Program-made: the position numbers and the translations under genes
Part shown: positions 1 to 5,234 of the stretch, in pieces
Position numbering within the stretch: the stretch's first letter is position 1
Layout of the letters: each line of letters opens with the position of its first letter
DNA from: an uncultured Jeotgalicoccus sp.
GTDB taxonomy: Bacteria; Bacillota; Bacilli; Staphylococcales; Salinicoccaceae
DNA length: 20,034 nt
Reading direction: 5' to 3'
NCBI GenBank assembly: GCA_947631305.1
Contig: CANRKV010000011.1
Location: 1 to 20,034 of the forward strand
The notes under the pieces: generated by a model
The model's database searches: none
What the model was told of the DNA's origin: nothing
What the model saw: the letters and a program-made list of their open reading frames with translations, nothing else

Positions 1-1
1 G

Positions 2-76
2 GCTGTAAGAGATAAAGAATTCTCCAAAGTCGCTGAGGACATTGAATATCTCGATCTGGTTTACAGATACTTATAA
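2..76 (+). CDS. 3' end of an unidentified protein (partial)
   Basis: An open frame enters from the left edge and ends at TAA 74-76. It gives about 24 C-terminal residues ending LDLVYRYL, and charged residues alternate with hydrophobic ones as in a real helix. A strong hairpin terminator follows about 50 bp later, which supports a gene ending here. Too little is present to name a family. The neighbouring LCP gene suggests, but does not show, a cell-envelope role. Confidence 0.5.
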   Translation, partial: AVRDKEFSKVAEDIEYLDLVYRYL

Positions 77-126
77 ATTTTACAGAATCCGCAAATAGGC
101 GGGTTTGGGATAAATATAAACGCAGT

Positions 127-160
127 AAAAAAGCCATCTGCAGCTGCAGATGGCTTTTTT
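127..160. terminator. Bidirectional intrinsic terminator between convergent genes
   Basis: A 34-nt perfect palindrome runs from A6 through GCCATCTGCAG and its complement to T6. Because it is symmetrical, each strand reads as a GC-containing stem followed by a U-tract. It lies between the partial + strand gene ending at 76 and the LCP gene whose stop is at 168 on the - strand, so it can serve both. Confidence 0.9.
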
Positions 161-167
161 GCTAAAA

Positions 168-1247
168 TTATTCGATTCCGAAACCGTCACCGTATTGGTT
201 TTGAGCGCCTTCTTCAGTGTAAGCTGGCGGGTTGTCGAGTGTGTAGTTCTCAAGTAAATCCGTGCTGATTTCCTGTACCGGCTGGATTTGTTCACCAAGT
301 CTGATGCTGATCAGATCATCAGCTGTTGATGGATCAAGTCCGAGTATATCGCGAATGGTATTGGATAATGCGAAGAGATGTTCTTCATCCGGCCATGCGT
401 AGTATACACCGTTAGACTGGGCTGTAAATCCTGTACCCTGCAGCTGTGATGATTCAAATACTACATCGTTGAATAAATAATATGATGCGAGTGAGCGGAT
501 ATCGCCTGTCGCAAAGTTATGGCTGGTATTGCTCGTAAAGATGTTAATCAAATCGTCAACCTGTGACAGTGTGCTGAATGATTGTGCCTGTTTAAACACT
601 GCTTCAATCAGGTCCATCTGGCGTACACCGCGTCCTAAATCGGAGTCGATGCTGCGATTGCGAATAACTGCAAGTGCCTGTTCACCGCTTAAGTGCTGAA
701 CTCCCGGCTGAAGACCGTTCATTTCATAAGGAACATCGAATTCAACGCCGCCGATTGCATCGACTATTTCTACTACTGCGTTCATGTCAACGCGGACGAA
801 ATGGTCGACCGGTACGTTTAATAATGATTCGACTGCGTTCATTGCACCGACAGGTCCGTTGAATGCGTGAGCGTGGTTAATCTTATCGAAGTAATTCATT
901 GAATCGATATACGCCAGCGTATCACGCGGAATGTTTACCATTTTAACGTCGTCACTATCGCGGTCAAACGTTGCTAAAATCATACTGTCCGAACGGAAGT
1001 GATCTGCATTAATCTCACCGTCCTGTGTTCTTTCAGCATCGGCATCAATACCGAGGATGAGCACAGTGAAGTTATCGTTTGATGCATCAACATCGTCGAC
1101 ACGGAGTTCCGAACGGTCGCGGTCAATTTCCTCATAAGAATCTGATACCCCGCTGTTAAAAGCATTAAACAGGTAAAGAATATAGATGACTGCTGCAAGA
1201 AGCACGACACCTAAAATAATAAAAATTGTCCATAGAATTTTTTTCAT
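168..1247 (-). CDS. LytR-CpsA-Psr (LCP) family wall-polymer ligase, copy 1
   Basis: LCP proteins are membrane-anchored phosphotransferases that move undecaprenyl-linked glycopolymers such as wall teichoic acid onto peptidoglycan outside the membrane. This 359-residue protein has a short cytoplasmic start (MKKILWT), one membrane segment at about 5-27, and an LCP core at about 60-220. Hallmark motifs are FRSDSMI (R85, D87), IPRDT (R108, D109), KINHAHA, IRNR (R196, R198) and DLGRGVRQ (R206, R209), the Arg/Asp set that binds the lipid pyrophosphate. No LytR_C domain follows. I chose the ATG at 1247 because AAAGTGGG lies 8 nt upstream; an in-frame TTG at 1277 would add ten residues but has no good ribosome site. 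It is paralogous to the LCP gene at 17639-19048, and both share a YGDGF motif near the C terminus. Confidence 0.93.
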   Translation of the reverse strand: MKKILWTIFIILGVVLLAAVIYILYLFNAFNSGVSDSYEEIDRDRSELRVDDVDASNDNFTVLILGIDADAERTQDGEINADHFRSDSMILATFDRDSDDVKMVNIPRDTLAYIDSMNYFDKINHAHAFNGPVGAMNAVESLLNVPVDHFVRVDMNAVVEIVDAIGGVEFDVPYEMNGLQPGVQHLSGEQALAVIRNRSIDSDLGRGVRQMDLIEAVFKQAQSFSTLSQVDDLINIFTSNTSHNFATGDIRSLASYYLFNDVVFESSQLQGTGFTAQSNGVYYAWPDEEHLFALSNTIRDILGLDPSTADDLISIRLGEQIQPVQEISTDLLENYTLDNPPAYTEEGAQNQYGDGFGIE

Positions 1248-1287
1248 ATTAATAACCCACTTTGGAATTTTTTTCAATGTTAATGTA

Positions 1288-1317
1288 AATATATATTTAA
1301 TTCATTGCTATTGTCAA
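1288..1317 (-). promoter_or_regulatory. Probable sigma-A promoter of LCP gene 1
   Basis: Read on the - strand, a perfect TTGACA (1312-1317) is followed after 18 nt by TATATT (1288-1293), about 40 nt upstream of the chosen ATG at 1247. It sits just downstream of the terminator of the preceding gene, so LCP 1 is probably transcribed alone. Confidence 0.7.
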
Positions 1318-1327
1318 TGAAAGGTAT

Positions 1328-1363
1328 AAAAAAAGACAATTGGCTGAAGCCAACTGCCTTTTT
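1328..1363 (-). terminator. Intrinsic terminator after the DUF2187-like gene
   Basis: On the - strand the 5-7 A run and GGCAGTTGGCT pair with AGCCAATTGTC and the following T7 run, including two G-T wobbles and a 2-nt loop. It lies immediately after the stop at 1370 and separates that gene from the LCP promoter. Confidence 0.85.
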
Positions 1364-1369
1364 AAAATA

Positions 1370-1582
1370 TTAATCTGTCGAATCATCAATAATTTTGTAT
1401 CTTTTATGATTAACTACAGTTTTTTCGAACATTTCATGCTCGTCAAAATTATCATTAATAGTAAGATCAACAATTACAGAGTTATCATTAATCTTTTCAA
1501 CTTTACCAATCATGTCATCAAATGAAACAATGTTGCCTACTTTAACATCTAATTCTTCTTTTTCCTTCTTCTTTGCGTCCAT
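1370..1582 (-). CDS. DUF2187 (YkvS-like) small KOW-type protein
   Basis: This 70-residue acidic protein has a Lys/Glu-rich start and then the pattern VGNIVSFDDMIGKVEKINDNSVIVDLT, followed by EKTVVNHKRYKII. That layout, a small beta-barrel ending in TVVNHKxYKII, is what I recall for the DUF2187 family of Firmicutes, whose biochemical role is unknown; a nucleic-acid-binding fold has been suggested. The ATG has GGAGG 7 nt upstream. It has its own promoter candidate (1619-1646) and its own terminator. It lies downstream of the sigma factor on the same strand with no terminator between, so read-through is possible. Confidence 0.8.
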   Translation of the reverse strand: MDAKKKEKEELDVKVGNIVSFDDMIGKVEKINDNSVIVDLTINDNFDEHEMFEKTVVNHKRYKIIDDSTD

Positions 1583-1618
1583 GTAAATTCCTCCACTACA
1601 ATAGTGATAATGACTGAC

Positions 1619-1646
1619 ATTATACTATATATACAGGGAATTACAA
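1619..1646 (-). promoter_or_regulatory. Probable sigma-A promoter of the DUF2187-like gene
   Basis: Read on the - strand, TTGTAA (1641-1646), a 16-nt spacer and a perfect TATAAT (1619-1624) lie about 37 nt upstream of the ATG at 1582. The -10 is embedded in an imperfect inverted repeat (1601-1628). Confidence 0.6.
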
Positions 1647-1656
1647 GTGTTTCCCC

Positions 1657-2124
1657 TTAATGCGGCAAGCTTCTTTGGAGCTTATCTCTCGCACTCTTTC
1701 TAATATTTTTTGCGGTTGAGACACTGACGCCAAGTACTTCAGCAGTTTCCTTTAGCGAATACCCTGAAAAAGTGAGTGTAAACCACCGGTATTCGCGTGC
1801 ATTCAGTACTTTGACGGCTGTATTTTCAAGGTTATAAGAATCCCCTGCAGCGTGTGTTTCGAGACTGTTATTGTCAACCGGCGTACAGCGTTCCTGATAG
1901 CGTGACACTTTCCGTATTTCATCAATCAGCCGCTGGCGGATAAGTGTAAAAACAAATTGTGATTCACTGCATGAAGTTTTACTCACATCAAACTTATTAA
2001 TTGCTTCAAAAACAGCAATACGGCCGATCTGCATATACTCGTCTTTGTCATATAAAATATTCAGCTGCTGCACAATACTGTGAATCATCGGTTCGTAGGA
2101 AGTTATTTTATCGTTTACTGTCAT
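1657..2124 (-). CDS. sigH: SigH/ComX-like alternative sigma-70 factor (competence sigma)
   Basis: This 155-residue protein has only sigma regions 2 and 4. Region 2 is at about 25-80 (YDKDEYMQIGRIAVFEAINKF, then IRQRLIDEIRKVSRYQER, the core-binding and -10 recognition helices). Region 4 is at about 107-152 (LNAREYRWFTLTFSGYSL, then KETAEVLGVSVSTAKNIRK, a helix-turn-helix for the -35). Length and divergence match the staphylococcal SigH / streptococcal ComX group, which drives late competence genes, better than an ECF factor. The ATG has AAGGA 9-10 nt upstream. The gene is head-to-head with a ComK-like gene, which strengthens the competence reading. A perfect 14-bp palindrome sits in its leader. 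The sigH symbol is by similarity; a sporulation-type SigH is longer. Confidence 0.75.
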   Translation of the reverse strand: MTVNDKITSYEPMIHSIVQQLNILYDKDEYMQIGRIAVFEAINKFDVSKTSCSESQFVFTLIRQRLIDEIRKVSRYQERCTPVDNNSLETHAAGDSYNLENTAVKVLNAREYRWFTLTFSGYSLKETAEVLGVSVSTAKNIRKSARDKLQRSLPH

Positions 2125-2139
2125 TTAAGCAGTCCTTAA

Positions 2140-2153
2140 ATGAATCGATTCAT
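2140..2153. promoter_or_regulatory. Perfect 14-bp palindrome in the sigH leader
   Basis: ATGAATCGATTCAT is fully self-complementary and lies 16 bp upstream of the sigH start codon, just before its ribosome site. As DNA it could be a dimeric repressor site. As RNA it forms only a weak hairpin with no U-tract, so it is not a terminator. The function is inferred. Confidence 0.4.
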
Positions 2154-2243
2154 ATTCTATATTTCCGGATGTCTATAATATATGAAATATTTTGCAGATG
2201 ATAAAACGCTGAAAGAGCTGAAAACGAACGCTTAATACAACTT

Positions 2244-2275
2244 AAATGATATTTTTGTTAACAAAAGTTATATTT
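2244..2275 (+). promoter_or_regulatory. Candidate ComK-box pair upstream of comK
   Basis: Two 13-bp sites approximate the B. subtilis ComK box AAAA-N5-TTTT, each with one mismatch: AAAT-GATAT-TTTT (2244-2256) and AAAA-GTTAT-ATTT (2263-2275), separated by 6 bp. They sit just upstream of a very poor -35 (TATTAA, 2277-2282). That is the geometry expected for an activator that compensates for a weak promoter. The region is AT-rich, so chance matches are possible. Confidence 0.4.
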
Positions 2276-2276
2276 A

Positions 2277-2305
2277 TATTAAATAAGTTAACTTAAGGTT
2301 ATAAT
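2277..2305 (+). promoter_or_regulatory. Probable comK promoter with weak -35
   Basis: A perfect TATAAT (2300-2305) is preceded at 17 nt by TATTAA (2277-2282), a poor -35. The spacer holds a perfect palindrome TAAGTTAACTTA (2284-2295). The -10 is 36 nt upstream of the comK ATG. The arrangement suggests dependence on an activator and a possible repressor site between the promoter elements. Confidence 0.5.
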
Positions 2306-2341
2306 TAAGAGGCTTTATTAAATTGATGATGGGGTGAGAAT

Positions 2342-2830
2342 ATGCTGACTGTCCCTGAGCTGTCTCCGCAGGTGCTCTATATTGAACCGGCAGCAGAGCC
2401 CGGATACTTATGCCGTGCTGTTCATACTGATGGTGTAATATACTGTAGTAAGACTTCGGAGAAGTGGATTGACGATACACTGGTATACTTTTATTCAAGC
2501 AGTATAAAAGTAAAACGTCAGAACGTGAAACTGATACATAATGTACATCGCCTGCAGCCGATTATTATCGACGAGAAATATCAGTTTGTATTTTTCCCGC
2601 TGCACAGCTGCAAATACAAAAATCCATTCTTTGTGAACCTGCGCCAGCTGATTGATTTTAAAATGGTGAACGGCAAACTCGTCATCATATTTATAGACGG
2701 CCGGGAATTGGAAACGGACTACGATTATAATTTTGCTAAGAAACAGTATGAGAAGACGCTGTTTATACTCGACAGAACTGTAAAAAATCAAAAAGCACTC
2801 AGAAGGTACTTTAAAGACAGGGAGGAATAA
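2342..2830 (+). CDS. comK: ComK-like competence transcription factor
   Basis: ComK is the master activator of competence (DNA-uptake) genes in Bacillales. The 162-residue protein matches the core of the family in order: GVIYCSKTSEKWIDDTLVYF (compare the B. subtilis stretch around VFYVNMKPLQIVD), YSSS...VKRQNVKLI, PIIIDEKYQFVFFPLHSC (compare PIMVDPSNQIFLFPTLSS), then NPFFVNLRQLIDF and ...NGKLVIIFIDGREL. It is shorter than B. subtilis ComK (192 residues) at the C-terminal end, and identity is low, so this is a remote call. The ATG follows GGGGTGA with good spacing. It is divergent from sigH and stands 2 nt upstream of the metallopeptidase-like gene, so comK is the first gene of an operon. Confidence 0.75.
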   Translation: MLTVPELSPQVLYIEPAAEPGYLCRAVHTDGVIYCSKTSEKWIDDTLVYFYSSSIKVKRQNVKLIHNVHRLQPIIIDEKYQFVFFPLHSCKYKNPFFVNLRQLIDFKMVNGKLVIIFIDGRELETDYDYNFAKKQYEKTLFILDRTVKNQKALRRYFKDREE

Positions 2831-2832
2831 AA

Positions 2833-4353
2833 ATGGCGATACTCGCAGCCGGTGGTATATATAAAAATCAGGAACAGAATCTTACCGGCGGCGTATTTTT
2901 ATCCGTCCTCGCAGCCCAGCATACTTACGAAGATGTGTATCTTCATACTAATTTCAGCTCGGAAGAAACAGCGCTGACTGCCGAATTAAAAGAGACATTG
3001 CGAAAAAGCGGAGTAACTCACTCCAGTGCACAGACAGTCTCAGCACCCTACGGTATTGCCTTTGATGAGGAATTTATCGTTAACTCTAATGTGTATGAAA
3101 CATTTAACCCAAGAGCAAAGTATCTACAGCAGCTTAATAAAATTATTTTAACGACAGATATCGGTGAACGGGATTTCAGGTATCTATTAAACTTTGCGCG
3201 TAAACACCAGCTCGAGACCATTGTGTTTACCTGCGGTGAATATATACCAAACGTAAATGAAAATGATTTAATTATTCTTGATGACAGCGGCATTCCAAAT
3301 TACCATAATTATTTAAATAAGATAAAGACAATTCTTATAGAACGTGAATTTATCAGCAGTACGAAAGCGGAAAACCGCCAAATACCCGAAACGGGTCTGC
3401 GTAGATCAGGGAAGGTTTTTATCCAGTTGTTATTACTCGCTATGGTACTGATTTTGATATTTACCGGCGGTTTTAAACTGCTGGAATCAATCAGCCCGGA
3501 TAGTGAGACCTTTGAAGCAAATATCGACTGGTCAAAAGAAGTTGTGCATGATGACTGCAGTACAATTGAAACATGTGCGGACCTCGGCGACCGTTATTTG
3601 TCAGAACTGAGGGAATATGTCGACCTGCAGGATGAACCGCATATATTTTTTGAAAACAGAACACGGACAACATTTATCAATTACGAGATAGAAAACTTTG
3701 AAATTATCGGCAGTGACGTAAAAAATCCGCTGCCGTCCGGTGATGAAGGAACATTTAAGTCAATGTGGAATGTATTCCAGCAAGTATTTCCGAATCGTTA
3801 TATAGAGGACATTAATGAATACCGTCTGTTTTCGGATGGAGAAGGGAACACGGCAGCCTATGTGACGATTAAAGAAGATGGTACGGTGCTGGCAATGGAT
3901 GTGAGAGACAATATGCACAAAGCGACACAGTACCGCAACCTGATCCATGAATTTGGACATATCTATTCATTGCCGATTGAGGACTTTGACGAATCATGTG
4001 ACAGCACAGATATAACATGTATTAAAGAAGATACAATTATTGATAACCATGCGGACCGTTTCTGGTCGCAGTACGATGAATCATGGCTCGAAAACTCCGA
4101 TAAAAGCCGCTTCCAGCTCGAAGGTTTTTACAATAATAATGTAACGGATTTTTATGTTCCGTATCAGGCAACGAATGTTAAAGAAGACTATGCAATTACA
4201 TTTATGAAATTTATCACGGAGAAAATTCCGTCAAACAGTTCTCAACTGCGTGATGTTAAAGTACAATCAATGTATGAAGACCGGGAACTGGTCGCGTTGA
4301 GAGTGGACATATTAAAATCATTTGTCCAGCTGGAGAAGGAGAGAGCAACTTGA
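2833..4353 (+). CDS. Membrane-anchored putative zinc metallopeptidase (HEFGH), unknown family
   Basis: This 506-residue protein was not recognised as a known family. A cytoplasmic N-terminal domain (about 1-190) is followed by basic residues RRSGK, one membrane segment (about 195-217) and an extracytoplasmic region of about 290 residues. That region has a HEFGH zinc motif (H372-H376, preceded by RNLI). About 28 residues later comes DNHADRFW, which resembles the third-ligand ExxADRF motif of gluzincin peptidases but has D404/H406 in place of Glu. Two cysteine pairs outside the membrane, C242/C248 and C389/C396, could form disulfides and bracket the zinc motif. The N-terminal domain alternates strands and helices and loosely recalls half of a PfkB-type fold. 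The start has GGGAGG and lies 2 nt after comK. Substrate unknown. Confidence 0.7.
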   Translation: MAILAAGGIYKNQEQNLTGGVFLSVLAAQHTYEDVYLHTNFSSEETALTAELKETLRKSGVTHSSAQTVSAPYGIAFDEEFIVNSNVYETFNPRAKYLQQLNKIILTTDIGERDFRYLLNFARKHQLETIVFTCGEYIPNVNENDLIILDDSGIPNYHNYLNKIKTILIEREFISSTKAENRQIPETGLRRSGKVFIQLLLLAMVLILIFTGGFKLLESISPDSETFEANIDWSKEVVHDDCSTIETCADLGDRYLSELREYVDLQDEPHIFFENRTRTTFINYEIENFEIIGSDVKNPLPSGDEGTFKSMWNVFQQVFPNRYIEDINEYRLFSDGEGNTAAYVTIKEDGTVLAMDVRDNMHKATQYRNLIHEFGHIYSLPIEDFDESCDSTDITCIKEDTIIDNHADRFWSQYDESWLENSDKSRFQLEGFYNNNVTDFYVPYQATNVKEDYAITFMKFITEKIPSNSSQLRDVKVQSMYEDRELVALRVDILKSFVQLEKERAT

Positions 4354-5156
4354 AACTAAAAGTTAAAGTGAGAGATTTTGAAAGCGGCATTTCAATTATT
4401 AAAATAGATGTGCCCGCTGAATCCACAGTCGATCTGCTGCTTGGAAAACTGGTGCAGGAAGATCTGATATTTGAATCGTACTTACCCGCTATCAAAACGA
4501 TGGGGTATACATATGGGGAATTTCACAAATTAAAAACATCCAGCCTGTTTCACGGCAAGGAAAAAGCGGTGCTGACATCTGACAAAGTGGAGATTACAGT
4601 AACACAGAAAAAGTCGGAAGAGGGACAAAAGGCAGGACAGGTGCTGCTCGATTACTCGCAGCTCGTTAATGTAGTTGATAAATTTAAGGAGCTTGAAAAC
4701 AGTTCAAATGTAGAATACGGTACTGTGTTTTTTGTGCAGCAGGAAAAACATCAGTATTTAATCAGATATGAAGAACACGGCTTTGAATTTTATCACTTTA
4801 AACTGCAGTATGACAATGCGTTTAAAGATGAAGACAGATTCCCGTTCCTGATACTTGAATTAAAAACAAAACAGGAACTGACAGCAAGCGAATTGAAGTG
4901 GATACGGACAATCATGTTTCCGTCGAAAGAACGTAAAAATCCAATCGTCCACTTGGAGGTATCGAAACTGAACCAGGGTATCGTGGATGAACTGGCAACT
5001 CTCGTTCACAGAGTTATGGTGATTATCGGTAAATTCCAGGTGAGTAAGAAATCACTGGAATCAGCAGATAAACTGCCGTCATATGTGCAGCTGAATGAGA
5101 AAAACTCTATCGGCTTTGTGGAGATTGAACAGCTGAAGCGGATAGTGAAAGCGTAA
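4350..5156 (+). CDS. Hypothetical soluble protein in the comK operon
   Basis: This 268-residue protein was not recognised. It has no signal peptide and no membrane segment. The first 45 residues (KVKVRDFESGISIIKIDVP, then a hydrophobic helix) could be a small beta-grasp-like unit. The middle is a mixed alpha/beta domain (YGTVFFVQQEKHQYLIRYEE, FPFLILELKTKQEL), and the C terminus is helical. The start is TTG at 4350, overlapping the upstream TGA (TTGA) with AAGGAGAG about 8 nt before it. This is a clear case of translational coupling, so its product probably works with the metallopeptidase-like protein. No catalytic motif is visible. Confidence 0.75.
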   Translation: MKLKVKVRDFESGISIIKIDVPAESTVDLLLGKLVQEDLIFESYLPAIKTMGYTYGEFHKLKTSSLFHGKEKAVLTSDKVEITVTQKKSEEGQKAGQVLLDYSQLVNVVDKFKELENSSNVEYGTVFFVQQEKHQYLIRYEEHGFEFYHFKLQYDNAFKDEDRFPFLILELKTKQELTASELKWIRTIMFPSKERKNPIVHLEVSKLNQGIVDELATLVHRVMVIIGKFQVSKKSLESADKLPSYVQLNEKNSIGFVEIEQLKRIVKA

Positions 5157-5234
5157 GGGGACAAGCAGTTTGAAATATGCTAAAATTATATACTGATTTT
5201 ACTTATAGGATAATTGAAAGAGGTAATTAGGTAT

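Noticed and set aside
674..862. Open frames opposite and out of frame within LCP1 (also 980-1210)
   Set aside because: They have no ribosome sites, lie entirely within a well-supported LCP gene, and their translations are Arg/His-rich as expected for shadow frames.
1340..1525. + strand ORF across the DUF2187-like gene
   Set aside because: It begins within a terminator hairpin and is antisense to a gene with family motifs, promoter and ribosome site.
2182..2235. A 17-codon ORF, MKYFADDKTLKELKTNA, in the sigH-comK gap that resembles the start of short J-domain proteins (xYFxxxxTLEELK)
   Set aside because: It has no convincing ribosome site, stops before any HPD motif and overlaps the candidate regulatory region. 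It may be a gene remnant or chance; the evidence is too thin to annotate.
4350..5156. Type VII secretion component (YukD/EsaB-like N terminus)
   Set aside because: Only a vague beta-grasp impression in the first 45 residues; no EssB/EssC/WXG100 gene is nearby and the protein is far longer than EsaB.
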